Of a stretch of 33,021 nucleotides of DNA, positions 1 through 7,823 are shown in pieces. This stretch comes from JAHFOW01 sp964370795 (GTDB lineage: Bacteria; Planctomycetota; Brocadiia; Brocadiales; Brocadiaceae), in assembly GCA_964370795.1 (NCBI GenBank), contig CAYJME010000009.1, positions 1 to 33,021 on the forward strand, read 5' to 3'. The first letter of the stretch is position 1. Every line of letters begins with the position of its first letter. A program made the position numbers and the translations under genes. The notes under the pieces were generated by a model. It saw only the letters and a list, made by a program, of their open reading frames with translations, ran no database searches and had not been told where the DNA came from.

Positions 1-53
1 GAAGCAATCTCCCCGCTTTCATAAAGGAGAATTGGTTGCGGCTATGCTGCGCT
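1..53. repeat. Dispersed CATTGCGAG/GAAGCAATC-type repeat, partial copy at window edge
   Basis: The first ~53 nt match 27884-27936 with about three mismatches by eye. Both read GAAGCAATCTCCCC, then a stretch ending in TTGGTTGCGG and a CAGCGC-like tail. This is the right half of an intergenic palindromic element whose fuller copies lie at 25270-25350, 27701-27769 and 27862-27940. The left half of this copy would lie outside the window. Confidence 0.75.
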
Positions 54-602
54 AGTACTGCAACAAATTAATTACGAAACATAATAACTTGATGTTTGCC
101 TTATGTTTTATTAAATATATGGCAATACAATGTATCGCTATTTATTTGTCGATGTACTAGGCTGTCTTTCTGTATATACAGATTGCTTCATTGAACATGC
201 ATGGGTAAAAACTTCTCTACGAGGATTAAGCTCGCAGAGGCGGTATTCTCAACCACTCAGGTTTCCCCATACTTCAAGACACGCCTTTCTTCTAAGCTTC
301 ACAAAAAACGTTCCGCTCAGAGCGAAGGCTTAACGCTTATTCCTTCGGCTTACTTTAATGCCTTTCCAATTACAGCATTCTTTAAACTTCTACAAAACAG
401 AAAATTAAAGAATATCGAATTAAGGTTTAAAGACCTGATAAATCAAAATGGAGAGATTCGATTTTCTGTTTATTCCGATTTTTTGACTTGTAGATATGAA
501 AGACATTACTAAAGTGGATGCTCCTATAAGTAAAAAAGGTTTGCTTTTTCAGGGTTGTTCTTATATTATTCAAAACTTTAAAATGTAACTATTTATTGTG
601 CT
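54..602. other. Intergenic stretch without a supported gene
   Basis: Open frames occur here (130-333 and 201-512), but they overlap each other, start without a Shine-Dalgarno sequence, and encode low-complexity K/R/S/F-rich sequence that I cannot match to a family. The AT-rich composition and absence of motifs suggest non-coding or decayed DNA. No promoter or RNA gene was recognised. Confidence 0.5.
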
Positions 603-677
603 GTAGAGGGTCGAAGCCTTTGTTATTCCAAATAAGCATGGAGCAATACCAGCTTCGAGTAAATGCTTCGCCCCTAC
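603..677. repeat. Palindromic intergenic element upstream of cysC
   Basis: The left end begins GTAGAGGGTCGAAGCC. The right end, read on the other strand, begins GTAGGGGCGAAGCATTT. The two ends therefore form imperfect terminal inverted repeats around a ~35-nt centre. The GTAGGGGCGAAGC phrase resembles short palindromic repeats I associate with intergenic regions of many bacterial genomes. No second copy was seen in this window, so the assignment is tentative. Confidence 0.4.
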
Positions 678-739
678 TATAACATATAAGCCTGGAAATT
701 ATTTATTTAATACGGCAAGACTTTTAAAAAGGAGACAAT

Positions 740-1351
740 ATGACAGAGCAGAAATCTACAAATATTAAATGGCATCATGGCAAGATTACCAAAGAGGACA
801 GGACAAAATTGATGAAACAAAAGGGGGTTACCATATGGCTAACGGGTTTATCCGGTGCTGGTAAATCAACTATTGCCGTTGAGCTTGAGCATGCCCTCCT
901 GGAGAATAAACATCAGGCATACATACTCGATGGAGATAATATACGTTTTGGCCTGAATAAAAATCTTGGTTTTTCACCTGAAGACCGTTCAGAGAATATT
1001 CGCCGCATTGGCGAAGTTGCGAAGCTGTTTACCGATGCAAATATCATAACCATAACAGCATTTATATCGCCCTACAGGCAGGACAGGGACAACGCCCGGA
1101 AACTCTTAAAAGAGGGGGAATTTATCGAGGTCTATATAAAATGCCCCCTGGAGGTTTGTGAGGAACGGGATACAAAAGGGCTCTATAAAAAGGCTCGCAA
1201 GGGAGAGGTTAAGGAGTTTACCGGCATATCAGCACCGTATGAAGAACCGCTCAATCCTGAGATTACCATTGATACATCAAAGCATTCTATTGAGGAATCA
1301 ACAAGGGCGATAATAAAGCACCTGGAAGAAAAGGGGTATGTGAAGTTTTAG
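740..1351 (+). CDS. cysC: Adenylylsulfate (APS) kinase CysC
   Basis: This cytoplasmic enzyme phosphorylates adenosine 5'-phosphosulfate at the 3' position to make PAPS, the sulfate donor for sulfotransferases and some sulfate reduction routes. The 203-residue length is normal for a stand-alone CysC. Visible motifs are a P-loop GLSGAGKST (residues 36-44), DGDNIRFGLN (about 64-73) for APS binding, and FISPYRQDR (108-116) with the conserved serine. An AAGGAGA ribosome-binding site lies just before the ATG. No sulfate adenylyltransferase or reductase is adjacent, so the gene appears monocistronic; PAPS for sulfation is possible but not shown. It is convergent with the next gene, with two hairpins between them. 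Confidence 0.95.
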   Translation: MTEQKSTNIKWHHGKITKEDRTKLMKQKGVTIWLTGLSGAGKSTIAVELEHALLENKHQAYILDGDNIRFGLNKNLGFSPEDRSENIRRIGEVAKLFTDANIITITAFISPYRQDRDNARKLLKEGEFIEVYIKCPLEVCEERDTKGLYKKARKGEVKEFTGISAPYEEPLNPEITIDTSKHSIEESTRAIIKHLEEKGYVKF

Positions 1352-1406
1352 TGATTTGCAAAATGTTGGATTTTCTTTCTCCATCCAACCGGCAGAAAAC
1401 GATGAT

Positions 1407-1434
1407 GTAGAGACGCAAGGTTTTGCGTCTCTAC
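1407..1434. repeat. Dispersed 28-nt palindrome (GTAGAGACGC family), copy 1
   Basis: A near-perfect inverted repeat with arms GTAGAGACGCAA and TTGCGTCTCTAC. A second copy with the same arms and a slightly different centre is at 9492-9519. It sits between two convergent genes, so it could also act as a bidirectional hairpin. The two copies suggest a mobile or amplified palindrome rather than a purpose-made terminator. Confidence 0.8.
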
Positions 1435-1456
1435 ACTCAATCCTGAAGGATTGAGT
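1435..1456. terminator. Hairpin between convergent genes
   Basis: Perfect 9-bp stem ACTCAATCC/GGATTGAGT with a TGAA loop, touching the stop codon of the minus-strand TPR gene. It has the shape of a bidirectional terminator, and a T-run follows about 13 nt later on the plus strand. No uridine tract directly abuts the stem, so termination activity is inferred only. Confidence 0.4.
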
Positions 1457-3072
1457 TACCGGGAATTTTTTATTTCCTCTATTTTGTTTTTTATTTCTTC
1501 TGCATTGGCGGCATCAGGATTGAGTTTTAAATAGGTCTTATAGTCACTGATCGCCTTCTCGTTATTTTCCAGCAGGTAAAAGATGTCTCCCCGGTAAAGA
1601 TACGCTATGGGGTTGTAAGGAAAGAGTTCTATAGCGGTATTAAAGTCTTCCAGTGCATCGTCATGTTTTCCCATTTGGTTCTTCAGATACCCCCGTTCAA
1701 AATAGACGCCTGCCAGCCGGGGGCTCAGTTCTATAACTTTGTCATAGTCCTTCATGGCATTTTCATTATCGTCTTTTCCCCGATACGCCTTTGCGCGGAT
1801 ATAGTAAGCAAAGGCATTTCCAGGCGTATGGTGGATGAAGGCGGTCAAATCTTTAATTGATGCGTCATACTGTTGTAAATCTGCATACAGGATACCTCTC
1901 TTCATATAAATTTCGGTGTGGTTGGGATTGAGTTCAAGCGCCTTGTCAAAGTCTGCCATGGCCTTTTCTGATTCGCCCGACTTGGCATGGGCAAGACCGC
2001 GATGGGCATAGGCATCGGCACATGCAGGGTCTAAAGAAATAGTCTTGTTCATATCTTCGATGGCAAGGTCTTCCCTGCCGATCATTTCAAAAGCAACTCC
2101 ACGATTGTAGTAGGAGAGAATGGCGTTTGGGTCAAGGGATATAGCCTTGCTGTAGTCCATGATGGCCTTGTCAAATATCTCCAGAGCGGCATAAACAGAG
2201 CCACGATTGTAATAGGTAGGCGCGTAATCGGGATTCAGGGCGATAGCTTTATTATAATCTTCGAGCGCACGTTCATCCTCCTCCATCTTTTCATAAATTA
2301 CCCCGCGGTTACAAAACGCAACGGCGTCATTGCCATGCAGTTCTAAGGCTTGATTGACATCCTTAAGGGCGGCATCTATATTACCTCGTTCCTTTTGTAT
2401 AATCGAGCGGTTAAGGTAGATATTGGCAATGACCTCATTGGTGGTGAGGTTTTTGAGGTAATGCCCTTTTCTGATACTTATTTGCGATATACGTTTACCG
2501 GGCTCGTTTACATAGTAACTGTCCGGGGTGGCCATACCTTCGTAACCGGTCTCAATATTTCTCCGAAAATCACCGTCGTCATAGCGTACAAATATATGCT
2601 CCGGTACGCTTACGCCGTAAAAAGGGAGGTGCAAGCCTTCTGCTATGCACAGATAGAGGATCGAAAGACCGACACAATTGCCAATGCCCGTATCCAGTAC
2701 CTTATTTAAAGAGATGTGTTCGAGATTCCCCGTTTGTACATATTTGAATTGGAGTTCATTGAAAAGCGTCAGATTAATAGTCTTGATGATTTGCTCAGGT
2801 TCGGTTTCATCGCCGAGGGTTGTCCTGATACTATCGATAATGGTGTTCAGCTTTTTCAGGGATCGTTCACTGTCTATTTCAGGGTAAGATTCACGGGCGA
2901 TTTGTAAGGCAGCATTTGCAAGTCCAGATTCCCGGACATCCATATCCCGGACAGTTTTTGAATTTACATCAGTTGCAGATACATCGCATAGCAGAGGAGT
3001 GAAACCAAAAGGAACGCACCTGAAACTACTCATGAAACATACGATTAAAAGGGTGGCGGGTAATCTGTACAA
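1456..3072 (-). CDS. Exported transglutaminase-like / TPR repeat protein
   Basis: A 538-residue protein in three parts. The N-terminus (about 4-16) is hydrophobic and looks like a signal peptide or anchor. Residues ~50-200 resemble the SirB1/transglutaminase-core type: GNCVGLSILYLCIAEGL supplies Cys133 and VPEHIFVRYDDG supplies His159 and an acidic residue, the usual Cys-His-Asp order. From about residue 205 to the end there are nine 34-residue TPR units (NRG..Y......A..DY.KAI.L.P). The start is TTG at 3072, chosen because AAAGGA precedes it by about 9 nt; an ATG 13 codons in would lose the signal. TPRs bind proteins; the N-domain may be a peptidase-like or non-catalytic fold. Substrate and partners are unknown. 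Confidence 0.8.
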   Translation of the reverse strand: MYRLPATLLIVCFMSSFRCVPFGFTPLLCDVSATDVNSKTVRDMDVRESGLANAALQIARESYPEIDSERSLKKLNTIIDSIRTTLGDETEPEQIIKTINLTLFNELQFKYVQTGNLEHISLNKVLDTGIGNCVGLSILYLCIAEGLHLPFYGVSVPEHIFVRYDDGDFRRNIETGYEGMATPDSYYVNEPGKRISQISIRKGHYLKNLTTNEVIANIYLNRSIIQKERGNIDAALKDVNQALELHGNDAVAFCNRGVIYEKMEEDERALEDYNKAIALNPDYAPTYYNRGSVYAALEIFDKAIMDYSKAISLDPNAILSYYNRGVAFEMIGREDLAIEDMNKTISLDPACADAYAHRGLAHAKSGESEKAMADFDKALELNPNHTEIYMKRGILYADLQQYDASIKDLTAFIHHTPGNAFAYYIRAKAYRGKDDNENAMKDYDKVIELSPRLAGVYFERGYLKNQMGKHDDALEDFNTAIELFPYNPIAYLYRGDIFYLLENNEKAISDYKTYLKLNPDAANAEEIKNKIEEIKNSR

Positions 3073-3111
3073 GAGTGAAGTTCCTTTACATTAAACCGGA
3101 GTCTCAAAATT

Positions 3112-3159
3112 TCCACAAAGGCACAAAGTATTTTTCTTTGTGTCTTCGCGGCGAAAAAC
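3112..3159. repeat. Dispersed CACAAAG/CTTTGTG repeat, copy 1
   Basis: CACAAAGGCACAAAG is followed by CTTTGTGTCTTCGCGGCGAAAAA, an imperfect hairpin with a characteristic TTCG(C/T)GGCGAAAAA tail. A related copy lies at 23961-24014. The element fills the gap between the helicase and the TPR gene. Confidence 0.65.
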
Positions 3160-3200
3160 AGACGAATGTCCGGGTTACACGAGAGAAAACAAATGATACA

Positions 3201-4817
3201 TCAAAACTCCTCAGATTTCTTATTCGCGGGTTCTACGGAAATTCTTTTCCCCTTAATTTTAACATTTTCCATGGCGTTCTGGATTTCTTCTGAGTGTTTT
3301 CCCGATACGTCTACAAAAGTAAATTTATCATAAATATCAATAGCGCCTATTAATCTGCCTGAAATACCGGTATTCTCCGCAATGCTTGCTAAAATGTCCT
3401 TTGCATTGATTTTTTCTTTTCTTCCTATGTTAATAAACAATCTATCCATATCTTCACTGGTTTTTGCGCCTCTGGAACTCTTCTCATCCTGGAACTGTTT
3501 CTCGTTTTCTTCATCACCCATAACGATTTTTAACAAAGATGCGGCCACGTCCAAAGCAGTATAATTTTCTTCGAGTAATTCTTCTATCCAGTGAACATAT
3601 TTTCCCATGTGTCCTGCCTGTATAACGTCTTTTACTTTTTGAAGCATCAGGTCTGTCCTGATTTCCTTTACATCGTGAACGGTTGGAACCTTTTGTGGTG
3701 TTATTTTTGCCTTGGTGTATCGCTGGATATCCTTTATTTGATAAATATCCCTTCCTACCACGAAGGTGAATGCGCGTCCGGTTTTTCCCGCCCTTCCGGT
3801 TCTACCAATCCTGTGCACATACTGTTCTTCATCGAGCGGCACGTCGTAGTTAAACACCGCCTCCACATTTTCAACGTCAATGCCTCGCGCAGCGACGTCG
3901 GTTGCCACTAACATTTCTATAGTGCCTTTTCTAAACTTGGACATGACGTTGTCTCTCTGCATTTGCTTCAAATCCCCATGCAGCCCGTCGGCAAGGTATC
4001 CTCGTGTCTGCATGTCTTCTACTAACTTATCGACGCGTCTTTTAGTATTGCAAAACACCAGCGATGATTTCAGATTATAGATATCCATCAAGCGTGATAA
4101 AATATCTGGTTTTGATGATTCATTGAGTTCGAAATAAAATTGCTCAACGCTGGGAACGGTTAATTCTTTGTGTACTACTTTTACGATTTGTGGATTATTT
4201 TGATATTTATGCGCCAGATCCAATATTGCCTTAGGCATAGTTGCAGAAAAAAGGACGATTTGCCGCTGCTTGGGAATCTTCTTTAAAATCAATTCTATAT
4301 CCTCGCGAAACCCCATATCCAGCATTTCGTCTGCCTCGTCTAAAACGACCATTTTTACCTTATCCATTTTCAATGTTTGTCGTTCCAGATGGTCTATTAC
4401 CCGGCCGGGAGTGCCGACAATAATTTGTACCCCTTTCTTCAACACCCTGATCTGCCTGTCTATAGCCTGACCGCCATAGATAGGGAGTATCTCCGTATCC
4501 TTTTTGTATTTCGCAAGCTTTTTGAGTTCTTCCGCCACCTGGATTGCCAGTTCCCGGGTAGGACATAAAACTACAGCCTGCAATTTTCTGTTTTCCGCAT
4601 CGAGCATGTCAAGCGCTGGAATTCCAAAGGCTGCGGTTTTTCCCGTGCCTGTCTGCGCCTGTCCAATAACATCTCTTCCTTCTAAAATATAGGGAATAGC
4701 CTGAGCCTGAATGGGAGTCGCCTCTTCGAAACCAAGGGACTCTATAGCCTTCCGTACATCTTTAGATATTGTTAAATTTTCAAAACGTAATACTTTTTCA
4801 TCCGTGGTTATTTTCAT
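3201..4817 (-). CDS. deaD: DEAD-box ATP-dependent RNA helicase (DeaD/CsdA type)
   Basis: This enzyme unwinds RNA duplexes at the cost of ATP; the DeaD/CsdA group acts in ribosome assembly and mRNA turnover, often in the cold. All core motifs are readable in order: Q-motif (GFEEATPIQAQAIP), I AQTGTGKTA, Ia PTRELA, Ib TPGR, II DEAD, III SAT, IV LVFCNTKRRVD, V VATDVAARGIDV, VI HRIGRTGRAG. The C-terminal ~75 residues (LFINIGRKEKINAKDIL onward) fit the DbpA-like RNA-binding domain, giving the usual DeaD layout at 538 residues. AAAGGA lies 7 nt before the ATG. A 42-codon membrane-protein ORF starts just upstream on the same strand and may share the transcript. The symbol follows the domain layout; CsdA and DeaD are the same group. 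Confidence 0.93.
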   Translation of the reverse strand: MKITTDEKVLRFENLTISKDVRKAIESLGFEEATPIQAQAIPYILEGRDVIGQAQTGTGKTAAFGIPALDMLDAENRKLQAVVLCPTRELAIQVAEELKKLAKYKKDTEILPIYGGQAIDRQIRVLKKGVQIIVGTPGRVIDHLERQTLKMDKVKMVVLDEADEMLDMGFREDIELILKKIPKQRQIVLFSATMPKAILDLAHKYQNNPQIVKVVHKELTVPSVEQFYFELNESSKPDILSRLMDIYNLKSSLVFCNTKRRVDKLVEDMQTRGYLADGLHGDLKQMQRDNVMSKFRKGTIEMLVATDVAARGIDVENVEAVFNYDVPLDEEQYVHRIGRTGRAGKTGRAFTFVVGRDIYQIKDIQRYTKAKITPQKVPTVHDVKEIRTDLMLQKVKDVIQAGHMGKYVHWIEELLEENYTALDVAASLLKIVMGDEENEKQFQDEKSSRGAKTSEDMDRLFINIGRKEKINAKDILASIAENTGISGRLIGAIDIYDKFTFVDVSGKHSEEIQNAMENVKIKGKRISVEPANKKSEEF

Positions 4818-4854
4818 TTTCGTTTCCTTTAAAAATAAGTGCCTTTACAGTGAC

Positions 4855-4983
4855 CTAGTTTTCGGATGGCAGCGTTTTATATGCCCTTCGTCCGTACCGT
4901 GATGACATGATAATAAAGCACAGGAGAACGACAACAAAGATGATATATGCAGAGACCAATAACTTTCCATATAAGCCGGCCAT
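4855..4983 (-). CDS. Small single-pass membrane protein (42 aa)
   Basis: A 42-codon ORF with a good ribosome-binding site (GAGGA about 7 nt before the ATG at 4983). It begins MAGLYGKLLVSAY, has a 14-residue hydrophobic run (IIFVVVLLCFIIMS, about 14-27), then a basic stretch SRYGRRAYK and a short polar tail. The positive charges after the hydrophobic segment predict one transmembrane helix with the C-terminus inside. It ends 37 nt before the helicase start on the same strand, so the two are probably co-transcribed. The shape resembles CcmD or other small membrane subunits, but I cannot assign a family. Coding status rests on the SD, the TM pattern and the position. Confidence 0.55.
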   Translation of the reverse strand: MAGLYGKLLVSAYIIFVVVLLCFIIMSSRYGRRAYKTLPSEN

Positions 4984-5421
4984 GATATTTTCCTCAATAA
5001 TGTCCACGTATCTTTAAGTGTTTTCCGGAGTTCCTGTCTTTTTTTATTGGCCTTAATTTTATCAGTAATTTCAAGGCAATCAAGACAATTTGATTTTTGT
5101 TTCCTTTTGCCGGTCTTTATATCTTTCTACGTTTAATTACTACACAAATTGCGATAAAGTTTTGGGGGTTTTTTTAATTGGGAAAAACTTTTGTCATATC
5201 TGTGTAACATTAAGCCATGCTTTATCCTTTTATTGACAACGGCGTGATTAAATTATATCATGATTGTAATCTAATGTATAAGGATTTTAAACGATCATGT
5301 TAGTGGCCGGCGCGCCTTGACACTACACTGGTATAGAAGTCGCCGTAAGGCATAATTCAATACTTAAAATCAATCAACTGATATCTCCTTAATTATCACA
5401 GAGTACACTTGGGAAAAAACA
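4984..5421. other. AT-rich intergenic region between divergent transcription units
   Basis: The 438 nt between the minus-strand small membrane protein and the plus-strand propeller gene contain no supported ORF. The only structured signals are a candidate promoter at 5233-5261 and an isolated GC-rich block at 5306-5316 (GGCCGGCGCGCC core) in otherwise AT-rich DNA. Confidence 0.6.
5233..5261 (+). promoter_or_regulatory. Candidate sigma70-type promoter for the 14-repeat propeller gene
   Basis: TTGACA at 5233-5238 and TATCAT at 5256-5261, separated by 17 nt. This would start RNA near 5268 and give a ~150-nt leader. The spacing is ideal and the -35 is consensus, but chance matches in AT-rich DNA cannot be excluded. 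Confidence 0.4.
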
Positions 5422-7806
5422 ATGAACAAGAAATTATCTCTTATCTCTTTTATTATGCTCTTTTCCGCATTTTTTTCAACCACAAGAAACCTCTCCGCTG
5501 ACACATGGAAAATAGAGTCGGCGGATGCACCGAAATATTTTGGTGATTTTTATTTTGTTACGTCCATCAGTTCCCGGGCAATTGCAGTAGATTCTAAGGG
5601 GTATCCACATATTGCTTATGGATCCGATCACCTCTACTATGCATATTATAATGGGAAAAAGTGGCAGTATGAAACGGTAGATGCCGCAGAAAAAGTCGGA
5701 AGCTACGCCTCGATAACGCTCGACTCGTCTGATCATGTCCATATCAGTTACTACGATAGGGGAAATACCGACCTGAAATATGCAACCAACGCATCAGGGC
5801 AGTGGGAAGTAAATACGATCGATAGTGAAGGTACAACGGGTTATTACGCATCGATTGCACTAGACAAGTCTGATAAAGTACACATTAGTTATTATGATGT
5901 CTCCAACAACGCCCTCAAGTACGCAACCAAAACCTCAAAGAAATGGGTAACAACTGTGGTAGATTCCAGTGGGAGTTTTTGCGGGCGTTATTCCTGTATA
6001 GCATCGGACGCATCAGGGAAGGTGCATATCAGCTACTTCAGTGGCAGCAGTCTAAAGTATGCCGCGAAAGCTCAAAATTCCCAGACATGGGAAACAGCCG
6101 TAGTAGAAAGTTCTATTTTGGGTCAATATTCTTCCATAGCCATCGACAAATCAAACCATGTGCATATCGGTTACAGTGTTCTATTGCAAGGTCTCAAGTA
6201 TGCAACAAAAGATGCAAATAAATGGACTATTACCCTGGTGGACAAAAAAGGGCAGGTTGGCGATTATACCTCGATAGCGGTAGATAATTCAAACAAGATA
6301 CACATCAGCTATTATGATACTACGAATTTTAACCTCAAATACGCCGTGTTTGACAAGGGCACGTGGACACCGACCACGCTTGACAACGAAAACGGTGTCG
6401 GTGTGAATACTTCCATAGCAACAGACAAATCCGGCAAGGTGCATATTGTACATTATTCCGGCGTTTCTCCCTATCGTGACATCAGATATATAACAAATGC
6501 GCTTGATGGAAAAAATTGGGTAAAAAAAATAGTGGACTATGTCGGTAATGTAGGATTTTATACCTCAGCAAAAACCGATGTATCCGGAAAGGTACACATC
6601 AGTTATTATGACACCCGAAATGGAGACCTCAAGTACGCAACGAATACCTCTGGTGGGTGGAAAAATTCAATAATAGAAAGCAACGGAAATGTGGGGCAAT
6701 ATACTTCCCTTGTTATAGACCAGAATAAAAAGGCACACATCAGTTATGCGGATCTTACAGATTTTACAAATGGCAAACTGAAGTACGCAACGAATGTTTC
6801 AGGAATATGGAAAACAACGGTGATTGACAGCGATAGAGTAGCCGGATTTACCTCTCTTGCATTAGACAAACCAGATAAGTTCCATATCAGTTATATAAAT
6901 CGTGGAATTGATCTCATGTATGCTACGAATGCGTTTGGCAAGTGGGAGTCGTTTACCCTGGATAATCGGTCTAATAGTTCGCAAAACACCTCTATAGCGG
7001 TTGATAAAGCAGGGAATGTGCATATCTGTTATGTTGATCAAACGGGTCTGGAGTATGCCACAAATAGTTCTGGGTCGTGGGTAATAACAACAATAGATGA
7101 CCCTAATTATTATTTTATCTTTCCATCGTACCCTTCTCTGGCGCTGGACACATCGGGTAATGCACATATCAGTTTTTATAACGCTGCTGCAGACCAGGAT
7201 CTCATGTATGCCACCAATTCCTCTGGAACATGGAAAATTTTTACAGCAGATAGTGACGGAGATGTTGGGCAGTATTCTTCGCTGGCGCTGGACAGTATGG
7301 GCAAGGCGCATATCAGCTATTACGTCGGGGGGCTTGATAATGATCTTAAGTATGCTACAAACGCATCTGGTGACTGGGTTTCCACCCTCATTGATAGCGA
7401 CGGGGATGTGGGGCAGTATTCCTCTATTGCAGTAGACAAATCGGGCAAGGCGCATATCTGCTATTATGATGCGTGGTATCGTCGTCTCAAGTACGCCACC
7501 AATGCGGTATGTGAGCTTGCTTCACTTTCAGCATTTCCAAAGACACTGACGGTTGATGTAAACAAGAGCCGTAAAGTAACTGTTACTGTAAAAGGTGACG
7601 GAGACTGTCCTGTATATGGGGCAAGGATTGTTGTAAAGGTGAGTGATACAGACAAAGAGATAGTGTCCATGACACCCAAGAAGGGCGCATTTACCAATGA
7701 ACATGGTAAGGCAACATTTACTATTAAGGGGAAAAAAGCGGGGGAGGCAAAGGTTGCCTTTTCTGTGGAGAATCTGAAAGAGCAGGTTACCGTTAGAGTT
7801 AAATAA
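5422..7806 (+). CDS. Exported 14-repeat beta-propeller protein with C-terminal Ig-like domain
   Basis: 794 residues. The N-terminal MNKKLSLISFIMLFSAFF segment is a classical signal peptide with likely cleavage near SADTW. It is followed by 14 repeats of ~45 residues built on W...T.DS.G..G.YTSIA.D.SGKVHISYYD....LKYATN.SG. Fourteen is what two seven-bladed propellers would need. Residues 697-794 form a beta-rich Ig-like (Big_1-like) domain starting at Cys697, with a second cysteine 32 residues later. The same domain closes the proteins at 7824-9251 and 13568-16912. The next gene starts 17 nt downstream and is a paralogue with half the repeats. The SD is weak (GGGAA). Location is likely extracytoplasmic or at the cell surface; ligand or enzymatic activity is unknown, and I see no catalytic motif. 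Confidence 0.85.
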   Translation: MNKKLSLISFIMLFSAFFSTTRNLSADTWKIESADAPKYFGDFYFVTSISSRAIAVDSKGYPHIAYGSDHLYYAYYNGKKWQYETVDAAEKVGSYASITLDSSDHVHISYYDRGNTDLKYATNASGQWEVNTIDSEGTTGYYASIALDKSDKVHISYYDVSNNALKYATKTSKKWVTTVVDSSGSFCGRYSCIASDASGKVHISYFSGSSLKYAAKAQNSQTWETAVVESSILGQYSSIAIDKSNHVHIGYSVLLQGLKYATKDANKWTITLVDKKGQVGDYTSIAVDNSNKIHISYYDTTNFNLKYAVFDKGTWTPTTLDNENGVGVNTSIATDKSGKVHIVHYSGVSPYRDIRYITNALDGKNWVKKIVDYVGNVGFYTSAKTDVSGKVHISYYDTRNGDLKYATNTSGGWKNSIIESNGNVGQYTSLVIDQNKKAHISYADLTDFTNGKLKYATNVSGIWKTTVIDSDRVAGFTSLALDKPDKFHISYINRGIDLMYATNAFGKWESFTLDNRSNSSQNTSIAVDKAGNVHICYVDQTGLEYATNSSGSWVITTIDDPNYYFIFPSYPSLALDTSGNAHISFYNAAADQDLMYATNSSGTWKIFTADSDGDVGQYSSLALDSMGKAHISYYVGGLDNDLKYATNASGDWVSTLIDSDGDVGQYSSIAVDKSGKAHICYYDAWYRRLKYATNAVCELASLSAFPKTLTVDVNKSRKVTVTVKGDGDCPVYGARIVVKVSDTDKEIVSMTPKKGAFTNEHGKATFTIKGKKAGEAKVAFSVENLKEQVTVRVK

Positions 7807-7823
7807 ACAAGGAGTACTAAATT

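Noticed and set aside
130..512. Two overlapping plus-strand ORFs of 67 and 103 codons
   Set aside because: No SD, no recognisable domain, mutual overlap in different frames and low-complexity translation; treated as non-coding.
5306..5316. GC-rich block with GGCGCGCC in AT-rich DNA, suggestive of a cloning site
   Set aside because: Too short to interpret, with no neighbouring vector sequence; probably chance.
6862..7455. 197-codon antisense ORF within the first propeller gene (also 8076-8516 in the second)
   Set aside because: Both arise as mirror frames of the repeated codon pattern of the propeller genes and have no own start signals.
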